A stretch of 36,535 bases of DNA from Actinomycetota bacterium (GTDB lineage: Bacteria > Actinomycetota > Acidimicrobiia > Acidimicrobiales > Acidimicrobilacustridaceae): positions 1-36,535 of the forward strand of contig SYBH01000122.1 of NCBI GenBank assembly GCA_005787345.1, given 5' to 3'. Below the pieces are notes generated by a model that was given only the letters and a program-made list of their open reading frames with translations, had not been told where the DNA came from and searched no databases. Below, one piece after another: positions 8,060-19,317 of this stretch. Within the stretch, counting starts at the first letter, position 1. Each line of letters begins with the position of its first letter. The translations under genes and the position numbers were made by a program.

Positions 8060-9622
8060 TCAGACGACTGCGAGCGACTCTGTCGACTGCGGTTCTTCGT
8101 GACGTGTGCGTCGAACGAAAAACGCAGCTGCAAGAGCCACCACTGCTGTAACGGCACCAACGTGATAGGCCGCTGCATAAGACGAGGTTCCGCTTCCGTT
8201 CGCCGCGCTTACTGATTGAACGGTGAGAAGAATCTGCATGCCGGCGACAACACCGACCTGACTCACAGTCTGCGCAGCAGCACTTGCAACACCCAGATCA
8301 CGTTTATCGACTGAGTTCGCAATACTGGCAATCATCGCCGGGGCACACGCTCCCATTCCCACTCCTGAAAGAACCAGAGCGCCTTCAATAAACCACATTC
8401 CTGTGTCCGCTGTGACCATCGCCAACGTCATCATTGATGCAACAAGGACGACTGAACCGAACATGCCGATTGTGCGTTCGCCAAACTTTATGACGAGATA
8501 GCCAGCGATCGGGCCCACAATTGAAAACGCGATTGGGCGGGCAATTGAAACCAGACCAGTTTTCGTTGCGCTGTATCCGAGAACGTCTTGAAGCAGCAGT
8601 GGGGTCAGAATGAATCCACCCATGTAGGTGAAATTCGCAAAGAACTGATTGATCATCGGAAACGTGAAATTCCGGCGACGGAAATAGCGCATTGGCAGTA
8701 GCGGATATTCAGTCTGGCTTTCGACGCGAACGAACCCCACCAATAACAGAGGTCCTCCGATAAAGCCCGCGAGTACGAGCGGATGGGTCCAGCCGATTTC
8801 AGGACCGCGATTTAACGCAACGAGGATGAACCCGACACCAAAAGCAAGAAGTGCCGAACCGGCGATGTCAAATGGGTGCCGATCACCACGGCCCGAATGC
8901 GGGAGTACGAGAAAGCCGATCACAACAGCAGCAACGGCGATTGGTGTTTGCAAAATGAAGATCCAACGCCAACCAAACGAATCGACCAATGGCCCGCCAA
9001 TAACAACACCGAACACTGGCGCGCCGGCGCCCACGAGTGCCCAATACCCAAGTGCCTGAGCCCGCCGTTCGGGCGGGAAGCTCCGATTAATCATCGATAG
9101 CGCAGCAGGTCCGGCCGCTGCACCGAGCGATGCACCGACCAATCGAGCAGCGATAAGTGCGGGTGCGCTCCACGCAACAATTGCGGCAGCCGAGAACACC
9201 GCAACACCCAAGATGCTGATCAGGTAAACCTGCCGAGCCCCGTAGCGGTCTGACATCTTTCCGCCGATCGGACCCAACACCGCCATTGCAAGACTCGGAC
9301 CGGTCACCGCCCACGTCAAGATGCTCGTGGTCGAACCCAGATCAAAGGCGATTTCTCCCAGCGAGACGGTGAGCACCGTGATCGTGAAACTTGCGGTGAA
9401 CACGCCCAGCAATGACACCGCCAAAATGATCCACGCTTTGCGCGGGCTTCGGTCAACACGTCCAGCAACGCGCCGTTGCAGCATGAGACTCCATGGCAAA
9501 ACCACAACTTCGTCGCCGCCGGGGGGCTCGATGCCGAGCTCCAGTTCCTCAGCATCATCCACGCCATCATCACCGAGACTGTCGTTCCCTTCGGAACCTT
9601 CAGAATGATCGGTGGTCGTCAC
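8060..9622 (-). CDS. MFS exporter of the EmrB/QacA (DHA2, 14-helix) type
   Basis: A 520-residue inner-membrane transporter. An acidic cytosolic N-terminal tail of about 60 residues precedes the first helix (about 64-86). MFS motif A appears as GGKMSDRYGARQ after helix 2, and motif C-like GALVLSGVGMGACAPA occurs in the second half. The length and helix count suggest a 14-TM drug/H+ antiporter; the substrate cannot be predicted. It lies 37 bases downstream of the kinase gene on the same strand but has its own TACCAT box eight bases before the GTG. No regulator gene is adjacent. Confidence 0.9.
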   Translation of the reverse strand: MTTTDHSEGSEGNDSLGDDGVDDAEELELGIEPPGGDEVVVLPWSLMLQRRVAGRVDRSPRKAWIILAVSLLGVFTASFTITVLTVSLGEIAFDLGSTTSILTWAVTGPSLAMAVLGPIGGKMSDRYGARQVYLISILGVAVFSAAAIVAWSAPALIAARLVGASLGAAAGPAALSMINRSFPPERRAQALGYWALVGAGAPVFGVVIGGPLVDSFGWRWIFILQTPIAVAAVVIGFLVLPHSGRGDRHPFDIAGSALLAFGVGFILVALNRGPEIGWTHPLVLAGFIGGPLLLVGFVRVESQTEYPLLPMRYFRRRNFTFPMINQFFANFTYMGGFILTPLLLQDVLGYSATKTGLVSIARPIAFSIVGPIAGYLVIKFGERTIGMFGSVVLVASMMTLAMVTADTGMWFIEGALVLSGVGMGACAPAMIASIANSVDKRDLGVASAAAQTVSQVGVVAGMQILLTVQSVSAANGSGTSSYAAAYHVGAVTAVVALAAAFFVRRTRHEEPQSTESLAVV

Positions 9623-9630
9623 AAACGGCG

Positions 9631-9636
9631 ATGGTA
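9631..9636 (-). promoter_or_regulatory. -10 element of the MFS exporter (TACCAT)
   Basis: TACCAT ends eight bases before the GTG start, in the 37-base gap after the kinase gene. It suggests a separate leaderless promoter. Confidence 0.45.
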
Positions 9637-9659
9637 CCGGCGGGCGCGCATAGGGCCGG

Positions 9660-11627
9660 TTACGGCGAGGTCACCAATGTGACCGCCGAACCGGCCTTCA
9701 CCTGCGTTCCAACGGCTGGGGTCGAACCAGTAACGGTCTTGGTTGGATTTCCAGCGACTCCGCTTACGGTCAGACCCAACGCTGTGAGCTGCGCACTGGC
9801 ATCAGCAATGGATTTGCCGACAATCGATGCAGGGATCGTGACGGGCCTCTTGCCCCTCGAAACCGTCACCGTGACCGCGCTCCCCTTCGCTGCGGTCTGT
9901 CCGGCTGCGGGGGAAGACGAAATCACAATGTTCTCAGCCACTGTGTCGGAGTACTCGTCGACCCGGGTGACTTTCAAACCAAGCGCATCAAGTTGCGGCG
10001 TAACTTCAGAAATCGGTTTTCCTGCGATCTCGGGAATTGTCCGAGGCTTAGGTCCCGCGCTGACGACGAGGTCTATCGCCGAACCCTTCGGCATCTCTGG
10101 GGTGATTCCATCGGCGAGTGACAACACAATTCCCTTTGCCACCGTTTCATCGAATGCATCGGTGACGACCCCAAGCTTCAGACTCGCAGCCGTCAGAGCC
10201 GACGAGGCTTGATCGATCGTCTTCCCAGGCAAATCAGTTGGAACTGGAACCGGCGGCGGACCCAGCGACACCGTGAGAGTCACGGTCTTGCCTTCGGCGA
10301 GCGATGTACCCGCAACTGGATCCTGAGAAATCACTGTATTGCTCTCGACGGTTTCCGAATAGGTGCCATCGTCGACAACGTTGAATCCCTTCGATTCAAG
10401 TTCAGCGCGCGCTACCGGTGCAGACATCGACGCGTAATCAGCGAGGGTGTGAGTGGGCGTTCGGAGGAGAAAGAACCCCGCCGCGCCCCCGACAACAACA
10501 AGCAAAGCGATGAGCGCGGCGATCGATTTTGTCGGCAACCGTCGACGTGACCCCTTGCCCGAACGCGCTGCAGCCGCAACCGCGGCACTCTCAGGACGGT
10601 CGATCGTTCGAGTGGCAGGTTGCGCGGCGAGAAATAGTTCATTCGCGATCGTTGGATCTGCGAACGTCGGACCGCCAGCAACCCCCGCTGCCGTTTCTCC
10701 GAAAATGACTTGTTCAGGAACATAAATCGTGGTGGGTTCGCGCGGATCAAGCTGATCGGGTTCAAGTGCAACGGTCCCGGCAAGACGCAACGGAGCAACG
10801 GGACCGAGGTCTCCAGCGGCCATAAGCATCGTCGCGAATTCGGCTGCATCGGGACGGTCTGCAGGGTTGGGAACCCCTGCAGCGCGTAACGCAGGGACGA
10901 GTGGTCCGAGCACATCGGGAACCGGAACATTCCGATCGACGCGGGCCATAAGTGTCCCGAGCGTTGTATCTGCAGTAAACGGAAGTTGACCAGTGACCGA
11001 TTCGATAATCACGAGACCAAGTGAATAAACATCGCTGCGTCCGTCGAGCACCACACCTTGGGCTTGCTCAGGTGAGGCATAGCGAGCGGTACCCAACACC
11101 GCGCCGGCTGGTTCCGTCCATGCCGCTTCAGCAAGCGCGCGAGCCAGTCCAAAATCAGCAATGCGCAGGGTTCCTTCGTCGTCGAAGAGAAGATTGGCTG
11201 GCTTAATGTCGCGATGAACGAACCCTCGGCGATGGGCGTAATCCAATGCCGTAGCAGTATCAACACCGACACTTCTGGCTTGGGCGAGATCAAGAAGATT
11301 TCCAGCGTCGAGCATTGCTCGCAACGAACCACCATCGAGCAATTCGGTGACGAGATAGGGAACCTCACCCTGCCCCCAGTCATGTACCGCCATGATGTGC
11401 CGGTGGTTGAGCGCGGCTGCGGAGCGAGCTTCGGCCTGGAAACGTTTCAGGAACGAGATATCGCTCGCAAGCGCATCGTGAAGAACTTTGACCGCGACAC
11501 GACGACGAAGAACCACGTCATCGGCCAGGTAGACAGTCGCGGAGGCCCCGGTGCCGATGGGGGCCAGCAGCCGGTAGCGCCCCCCGAGCACCTGACCGAT
11601 GCGGTCGGCAGCACGGGCGTTAGACAC
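9660..11627 (-). CDS. PknB-like Ser/Thr protein kinase with four PASTA repeats
   Basis: A 655-residue transmembrane receptor kinase. The kinase domain (about 17-275) has a glycine loop GTGASATVY (25-33), catalytic Lys47 (VAVKVL), HRDIKPANLL (138-147), DFG (158-160) and SPEQ in the activation segment. A Pro/Ala-rich juxtamembrane stretch leads to one helix (about 368-388). The extracellular part contains four PASTA repeats (about 390-455, 461-525, 529-590, 597-655), which in related kinases sense muropeptides or lipid II. The first repeat looks divergent. No phosphatase, FHA, PBP or FtsW genes are next to it, unlike the canonical pknB cluster. GTG start with TAGCCT six bases upstream. Confidence 0.95.
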   Translation of the reverse strand: MSNARAADRIGQVLGGRYRLLAPIGTGASATVYLADDVVLRRRVAVKVLHDALASDISFLKRFQAEARSAAALNHRHIMAVHDWGQGEVPYLVTELLDGGSLRAMLDAGNLLDLAQARSVGVDTATALDYAHRRGFVHRDIKPANLLFDDEGTLRIADFGLARALAEAAWTEPAGAVLGTARYASPEQAQGVVLDGRSDVYSLGLVIIESVTGQLPFTADTTLGTLMARVDRNVPVPDVLGPLVPALRAAGVPNPADRPDAAEFATMLMAAGDLGPVAPLRLAGTVALEPDQLDPREPTTIYVPEQVIFGETAAGVAGGPTFADPTIANELFLAAQPATRTIDRPESAAVAAAARSGKGSRRRLPTKSIAALIALLVVVGGAAGFFLLRTPTHTLADYASMSAPVARAELESKGFNVVDDGTYSETVESNTVISQDPVAGTSLAEGKTVTLTVSLGPPPVPVPTDLPGKTIDQASSALTAASLKLGVVTDAFDETVAKGIVLSLADGITPEMPKGSAIDLVVSAGPKPRTIPEIAGKPISEVTPQLDALGLKVTRVDEYSDTVAENIVISSSPAAGQTAAKGSAVTVTVSRGKRPVTIPASIVGKSIADASAQLTALGLTVSGVAGNPTKTVTGSTPAVGTQVKAGSAVTLVTSP

Positions 11628-11633
11628 GGGCTG

Positions 11634-11639
11634 AGGCTA
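11634..11639 (-). promoter_or_regulatory. -10 element of the PASTA kinase (TAGCCT)
   Basis: TAGCCT followed by exactly six bases and the GTG start, with no Shine-Dalgarno: a leaderless promoter candidate. Confidence 0.55.
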
Positions 11640-11728
11640 GTTCTCTGCCTTACCGATTTCGGCCACCCTCAGCGAAGGCGTGACGGAAAATCGTCGCACC
11701 CGAGACCCGCACGCGAGCCTCGAGCGGG

Positions 11729-11734
11729 CAGACT
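11729..11734 (+). promoter_or_regulatory. -10 element (CAGACT) of the 159-residue anchored protein
   Basis: CAGACT, six bases, then GTG at 11741. The same NAGACT-N6-GTG layout recurs at 19306, 24589 and (minus strand) 24531. Confidence 0.45.
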
Positions 11735-11740
11735 CTTTCC

Positions 11741-12220
11741 GTGACTACTTCCGATTCTGCGAATGACACCACAAGTTCCGGCGCCGGCACCGCCGAGGCT
11801 GCCTCGCGGCCAAACCGCCGGTTCAAGCCTCGCTACATCGCGTACCTGGCGTTGCTCGCGATCGCGGTGGTGTGCATCGTGCTGGCTGCTCGTCTCGGGA
11901 CCTCTGAAACCACCGAACTCGATGGTGGTCGCATCCAACGCCTCATCCCTACTCCCGGAGCGAAGATTCTTCAGCAGGACATCATCGGAATCGATATGGC
12001 CCCGGGATACGAAGCGTCACTCGCCCTTAACGGAATTCCACTCCCACTCGACCAGACCTACACCGTTCCACAGCTCAATCAGGTCACCTTCAAAGCCGGA
12101 CCAGGCGCGGTCTATGAAACTCTGCCCGCAGGGGAGAACTGCTTGACGGCCACGTACTGGCAATCTGCGTTCGGACCAAAAGTGAGTTCCGTCAGAAGTT
12201 GGTGCTTCACCGTTCTCTGA
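11741..12220 (+). CDS. Small membrane-anchored extracytoplasmic protein, unknown function
   Basis: A 159-residue protein. A Ser/Thr/Ala-rich cytosolic N-terminus (1-24) and a basic patch RRFKPR precede one helix (about 31-51). A beta-rich outer domain of about 105 residues follows, with two late cysteines (in ENCLTATYW and SWCFTVL) placed for a disulfide. I do not recognise the family. It is divergent from the PASTA kinase, sharing a short intergenic region, so the two may be co-regulated. It converges on the HAD gene with a 46-base gap that shows no clear terminator. Confidence 0.82.
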   Translation: MTTSDSANDTTSSGAGTAEAASRPNRRFKPRYIAYLALLAIAVVCIVLAARLGTSETTELDGGRIQRLIPTPGAKILQQDIIGIDMAPGYEASLALNGIPLPLDQTYTVPQLNQVTFKAGPGAVYETLPAGENCLTATYWQSAFGPKVSSVRSWCFTVL

Positions 12221-12266
12221 GCAGTCTTTGCTATCAATTGGCGCGAGCGCTGATGTCGATTGGCAA

Positions 12267-14986
<2,720 letters not shown>

Positions 14987-15013
14987 GCGAGGGCAGCGCC
15001 CTGAGCGTCGCGT

Positions 15014-16033
15014 TCAGGCGCCGACCGAAATACGAGCACCTGTGGCTTGACCCTGCAGTCGCTCCGCCAATCGTGTGGTGTGCTCCATTACCTGTTCCGC
15101 CTGCGTCACACCATGTTGTGCGAGCCCGCACACCGGCGTGATGATCGCGTTTGTTCGCAGCAACATCGGATCACAGCCTTCGTTGGCCATGTCGCACCAG
15201 ACCGTCGACAGTCGTCGCCAAAGGCGATCAACGCTCGTACCGATCGGGCCGTCGGTTGGAACCGCCCCCCACGCGATCCATCCACCACGGTCGAGGTAGT
15301 CGCCGACGAGACCCGAGTGTTTGGCGATGCGATCGTCGACGGGAACCGAAAGAATCCGAGGACCGGTACTCAAAAGAAGTCTGTAATCAACTGCGGTGCA
15401 GCAATGAAGCCCGGTGATCGCCTTGGACTCGACAACTGCCATCGCTGAAGAAACTAAATCGATGCCTTCGTTCGGACCTATCGGGAATCCGTCATCAGTG
15501 AGCGAACCCATAGCTGGTTCGTCAAGGAACACGACCACCTGTGCTTGTGGCACGCGCGACAACACATGATCAACGAGTCGTTCGATGCGCGCACGAACTG
15601 CGTGACCTGCGATGCGAAACGCAAGATCAATTTCGATTCCCGCACCCCACAAGGCGATACCCAAGGTCACCGGTCCCGTTAGCGAAACCTTGATCGGGCC
15701 ATCTCGATCAGCAACTGCAGTAAGGAACGCCCGAAGACCAACCCACGCATCACTCGACAAACGCTCGTCATCAAGAGGGGCTTCGGGGTCAATGAGCGAA
15801 AGGTCGACGTCAATTGAGCCATCGACACGAATCGTGACACCCGCGAGTCCAGATGCTGCCTGAGCAATCATCCCTTCGCGTCGCGAACGAGCTGGCAATG
15901 AGGGAGCCGACGGCAATCGCGGGCTGTGCCGGAGTACGAACTCGACCGCCTCACTTGGATCACAATGCGGCAAATATCCGATCCCGGTTGAGAGACCGGT
16001 GGGCAATGACAACGAAGTGACGCGCGCACTCAC
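15014..16033 (-). CDS. MetE-core-like zinc methyltransferase family protein
   Basis: A 339-residue (beta/alpha)8-type protein related to the C-terminal half of cobalamin-independent methionine synthase. DEPAMG (171-176) resembles the DEPA loop. The zinc-ligand pattern is conserved as HCC at 210-212 (His-x-Cys) and Cys302 in PVCGLAQHG. It lacks the N-terminal MetE domain that binds folate polyglutamate, so the methyl donor and thiol acceptor are unknown. GGGAGG lies seven bases before the GTG. A protein of this kind next to ligA is, as I recall, a conserved actinobacterial arrangement. Calling it methionine synthase would be too specific. Confidence 0.85.
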   Translation of the reverse strand: MSARVTSLSLPTGLSTGIGYLPHCDPSEAVEFVLRHSPRLPSAPSLPARSRREGMIAQAASGLAGVTIRVDGSIDVDLSLIDPEAPLDDERLSSDAWVGLRAFLTAVADRDGPIKVSLTGPVTLGIALWGAGIEIDLAFRIAGHAVRARIERLVDHVLSRVPQAQVVVFLDEPAMGSLTDDGFPIGPNEGIDLVSSAMAVVESKAITGLHCCTAVDYRLLLSTGPRILSVPVDDRIAKHSGLVGDYLDRGGWIAWGAVPTDGPIGTSVDRLWRRLSTVWCDMANEGCDPMLLRTNAIITPVCGLAQHGVTQAEQVMEHTTRLAERLQGQATGARISVGA

Positions 16034-16179
16034 GTCAACGCCTCCCGCTCATGTCGTGGTCATTCATGGCGCACCGTCCCGAAGGTTTCGCCCACTTCCA
16101 AACCGAAAATCGGTCGGAATCTTGTGGCCGAAGTCACATGGTTAGCGAGGACGGCCAGAATCGGCAAATCTCGTCGGTG

Positions 16180-17076
16180 ATGACCCCCACCAGCAGAGCA
16201 GTCAGTCGCTGGGCTCCGGCCCTTCTCTGGCTGTCACTCCCCCTCACCGCAGGCACGCCGTTCGCTAATGCCCTCGACCAACGCTCGACGCCCGTAACGC
16301 TCACGGCCACAATTGGGCTTTGGTCGATTTGGGTTGTCGGACTCATCGCAGCACTCGCTCCCAGTTCGGTTTCGCTCACCACGATCCGAATTGTCATGCC
16401 TGCTTCCGTCGCCGGCGCTGCTTGGGCTGCACTTCTGGCTCCCAATGGGGCGGACTTCGCGGAATCATTTGCACTTGGCATTACGTCGATGTGCGCGGTG
16501 CTTTCGCTTTCCGCTCCCGTTGGCTACACGTTCATCAATGGATCGTCCTACGGCGACGAGCAACGATTCCCGTTGCGTCCTCCCGGCCCTGTCGTTCTCG
16601 GTCCACTCGAAATTGTCTGGGTTGCGATGGTCGTGAGCGTTCTGACAGGACCACTACTGCTTGCCGCCAAACAATGGATTCCAGGCGCAATCATCACCGC
16701 ACTCGCCGTTGGCCTCTGCGTTCTAGGAGCCCGAGCACTCCATCAACTCTCGAAGCGTTGGCTCGTCTTTGTGCCTGCTGGTCTTGTTCTTGTCGACCGA
16801 ACATCACTCCTTGACGCACTACTTGTTCAGAGGCACCTCGTGGGTTCGATCGGTATTGCCGAAGAGGATTCCGTTGCCATCGACCTCAGCGCGGGTGCCA
16901 TCGGCATGCAGGTTGAGTTACGCCTCTCAACGACCGACTCAATCATTCCGACACCGGCACGACGCGATCGCCACAAGATGGTCGAGCCGCTCGATGTTGA
17001 TGCAGTTCGTTTCACGCCGAGCCGTCCCGGCTGGGTCCTTGATGCAGCGAAAGAACGCCGGCTTACCGTCGACTGA
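16180..17076 (+). CDS. Integral membrane protein, unknown function
   Basis: About 298 residues from ATG 16180; in-frame ATGs at 16138 and 16051 are also open and none has a Shine-Dalgarno. I took the ATG nearest the first helix, and the choice is uncertain. Hydrophobic segments lie at about 10-30, 45-62, 70-90, 95-115, 150-170 and 175-200. A C-terminal hydrophilic domain of about 90 residues follows, mostly strands, which may be cytosolic. I do not recognise the family. Its 3' end overlaps the 3' end of mnmA by 14 bases on the opposite strand. Confidence 0.78.
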   Translation: MTPTSRAVSRWAPALLWLSLPLTAGTPFANALDQRSTPVTLTATIGLWSIWVVGLIAALAPSSVSLTTIRIVMPASVAGAAWAALLAPNGADFAESFALGITSMCAVLSLSAPVGYTFINGSSYGDEQRFPLRPPGPVVLGPLEIVWVAMVVSVLTGPLLLAAKQWIPGAIITALAVGLCVLGARALHQLSKRWLVFVPAGLVLVDRTSLLDALLVQRHLVGSIGIAEEDSVAIDLSAGAIGMQVELRLSTTDSIIPTPARRDRHKMVEPLDVDAVRFTPSRPGWVLDAAKERRLTVD

Positions 17077-18130
17077 CTAGTCCGCCGCCGACAACAAGAT
17101 CGTTGTCGTACAACACAATGCTTTGGCCAGGGGCAACGCGACGTGTCGGAGACTCCCAGATCAATTCGAGCCCTGCGTCAGTCTCTCGGAGTTCGCTAAT
17201 TGCGAGTGACTCTCCGTGAGCACTTGCCTGCGCCGAAACAGTCCTTGATTTCAACGTTTCAGACCGGGCACTTTCATCGACCCACGTAAATGAATTCAAG
17301 AGTTCCCCCGGAACATCAAGTCCCTCAGGAGCGCCAACCAAAACAGTGCGATTCGGCACGTCGACATCGAGTGCATAACGAGGACGACCATCGATGCCAA
17401 TGCCGAGGCCACGACGTTGTCCAATCGTCACGAGTTCGACCGCATCGACAGAACCCAATTGGGTTCCGGTTTCGTCAACCAGTCGCGCTGGGTGCATTTC
17501 GATTCGGTTCCCAAGGAATACTCGGCGTCCTCCGCCTGTATGCGAAATAAAGCAAACGTCTTGGCTGTCAGGCTTACCGGCAGTTCGGAGACCAAGTTCA
17601 GTTGCACGTTCACGCACCTCATCTTTGGTCAGACCTCCGATTGGCAACATGATTCGCTCAAGTTGTGTGGCCGTGAGCATATGAAGCACGTAACTCTGGT
17701 CCTTTGCGAAATCGGCGCCGCGTGTGAGGCGGGGAAGACCGGAAGAGGACCGCACTATCTGGGCGTGATGACCTGTCGCAACCATGTCGAAGCCGAGGGC
17801 ATCGGCTCGAGCCATTAAACGATCGAACTTGAGGTGGCGGTTGCACTCAATGCATGGATTGGGTGTAATTCCACGTGCGTGATCGGCGACATAGGGCTCA
17901 ACAACGTCGCGATCAAAATCTTCAGAGAAGTTGAAAACCAAATGGTCGATGTCCAACTGCTGGGCGACGCGACGCGCATCGTCGACATCGCTCACTGAAC
18001 AACATCCAGAATCAGATTCGCCGCCCCACAACTTCAGGGTGACGCCCACGATCTCGTGCCCCTGATCGCGCAACATCGCAGCAGCAACCGACGAATCAAC
18101 GCCTCCAGACATCGCAACCATGACCTGCAT
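17063..18130 (-). CDS. mnmA: tRNA-specific 2-thiouridylase
   Basis: A 355-residue enzyme that thiolates U34 of Lys, Glu and Gln tRNAs. The PP-loop is AMSGGVDSSVAA (6-17). The active cysteines are Cys93 (NPCIECN) and Cys193 (DSQDVCFISH). The C-terminal domain has the EGLDVPG...-type beta barrel. The starts ATG 18130 and TTG 18136 are both possible; ATG is preferred. It directly follows the cysteine desulfurase gene, three bases after its stop, so the sulfur donor and acceptor are made together. The 3' end overlaps the convergent membrane-protein gene. Confidence 0.97.
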   Translation of the reverse strand: MQVMVAMSGGVDSSVAAAMLRDQGHEIVGVTLKLWGGESDSGCCSVSDVDDARRVAQQLDIDHLVFNFSEDFDRDVVEPYVADHARGITPNPCIECNRHLKFDRLMARADALGFDMVATGHHAQIVRSSSGLPRLTRGADFAKDQSYVLHMLTATQLERIMLPIGGLTKDEVRERATELGLRTAGKPDSQDVCFISHTGGGRRVFLGNRIEMHPARLVDETGTQLGSVDAVELVTIGQRRGLGIGIDGRPRYALDVDVPNRTVLVGAPEGLDVPGELLNSFTWVDESARSETLKSRTVSAQASAHGESLAISELRETDAGLELIWESPTRRVAPGQSIVLYDNDLVVGGGLVSRR

Positions 18131-18132
18131 AA

Positions 18133-19266
18133 TCAAATTCCAAACTGTTGGAGTCGTTCAACCGCTGGCGGAATCACGGCAAGAGCTTCGTCGACATCAG
18201 CCTGTGTGCTGGACCAACCCAATGACAAACGCAGCGAACCGCGCGCTAATTCCGTCTCGACTCCCATGGCCCCCAAGACATGGGAGGACTGCATCGCACC
18301 GCTGGCGCACGAGGATGCCGCCGAGGCAGAGACTTCGCCGCGTTCAAGCAAGAACAAAAGCGCTTCGCTCTCAACACCTGGGATGCAGAGATGAGCGATC
18401 CCTGCTGCTCGATGCGATCGATCGGCGCCAGCAGTCTCAACTGACCCTGGGAGCGCAACGAGCAAGCCATCGAGTAGTTGATCGCGCAGTCCCCCGACTC
18501 GGGCGATATCGGCAACGCGATCTTTGGCTGCAAGACGAGCCGCAGTCACCATCGCAACAATCCCGGGAACGTTCTGGGTGCCCGATCGACGCTCACGCTC
18601 CTGGCCTCCACCGAGTTGGCGAGCAGTAAGCGCGACACCGGGACGAACAACAAGCGCGCCCACGCCCTTTGGTCCCCCGAATTTGTGCGCACTCAAACTG
18701 AACGAATCGACAACCGCACACGCTTCAGCGATATCTGTCCAACAAAACGCCTGCACCGCATCAGAATGAAGCACCGCATCCGGCGCAGAAGTGCGCACAA
18801 CTTTTGCAAGCGCGGCTAATTCGGCGATGACACCAGTTTCATTGTTCACGGCCATGAGCGAGACAACTCTCACTGGCCCTTCGTGAAGGACCCGCCGAAG
18901 TTCCGCGGGATCAACTACTCCGTTGCGATCAACACCGACCACACGTCCGCCAAGAGCTTCAACGGGATCAAGGATGGCGTGGTGTTCCACTGCACTGCAG
19001 ACGGGAACACCATCGGCCGAACCAAGACCGAAGATAGCGAGGTTGTCAGATTCAGTGCCACCACTCGTAAAAATAATGTCGCCTGGTTCGGCTCCAACGA
19101 GTGCGGCAAATTCCTCACGAGCGTCATCGACAGCGCGACGGGCATCTCGAGCGAACCGGTGGGCACCGGATGGATTAGCGAATCGCTCGGAAAGGAACGG
19201 CAGCATCGCCTCAATCGCTTCAGGGCGCATTGGCCCTGTCGCAGCGTGATCGAGATACGACGTCAT
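18133..19266 (-). CDS. Cysteine desulfurase (NifS/IscS family)
   Basis: A 377-residue PLP enzyme that takes sulfur from cysteine for tRNA thiolation and probably Fe-S assembly. The PLP-binding Lys195 lies in SAHKFGGPKGVG. His96 in the VEHHA motif stacks on PLP. The persulfide-carrying Cys320 sits in ASSCASGAM. The N-terminus YLDHAATGP is canonical. The loop with Cys320 is short, closer to NifS/group II-like actinobacterial enzymes than to E. coli IscS; the subgroup is uncertain. It is co-transcribed with mnmA. ATG start with TACCCT six bases upstream. Confidence 0.95.
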   Translation of the reverse strand: MTSYLDHAATGPMRPEAIEAMLPFLSERFANPSGAHRFARDARRAVDDAREEFAALVGAEPGDIIFTSGGTESDNLAIFGLGSADGVPVCSAVEHHAILDPVEALGGRVVGVDRNGVVDPAELRRVLHEGPVRVVSLMAVNNETGVIAELAALAKVVRTSAPDAVLHSDAVQAFCWTDIAEACAVVDSFSLSAHKFGGPKGVGALVVRPGVALTARQLGGGQERERRSGTQNVPGIVAMVTAARLAAKDRVADIARVGGLRDQLLDGLLVALPGSVETAGADRSHRAAGIAHLCIPGVESEALLFLLERGEVSASAASSCASGAMQSSHVLGAMGVETELARGSLRLSLGWSSTQADVDEALAVIPPAVERLQQFGI

Positions 19267-19272
19267 GGCTCA

Positions 19273-19278
19273 AGGGTA
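19273..19278 (-). promoter_or_regulatory. -10 element of the desulfurase-mnmA operon (TACCCT)
   Basis: TACCCT, six bases, then ATG; no Shine-Dalgarno. A leaderless promoter candidate in the 51-base divergent gap shared with the methyltransferase. Confidence 0.55.
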
Positions 19279-19305
19279 CCGGTGGGCTGGCATCGCCATC
19301 ACGGG

Positions 19306-19311
19306 CAGACT
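19306..19311 (+). promoter_or_regulatory. -10 element of the methyltransferase (CAGACT)
   Basis: CAGACT, six bases, then GTG 19318. Together with TACCCT at 19273 it forms a compact divergent promoter pair. Confidence 0.45.
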
Positions 19312-19317
19312 TCTCGG

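Noticed and set aside
18883-19317. N-terminal extension of the methyltransferase frame
   Set aside because: These 145 codons are antisense to the cysteine desulfurase; the canonical methyltransferase begins near 19318 with a -10 box at the right distance.
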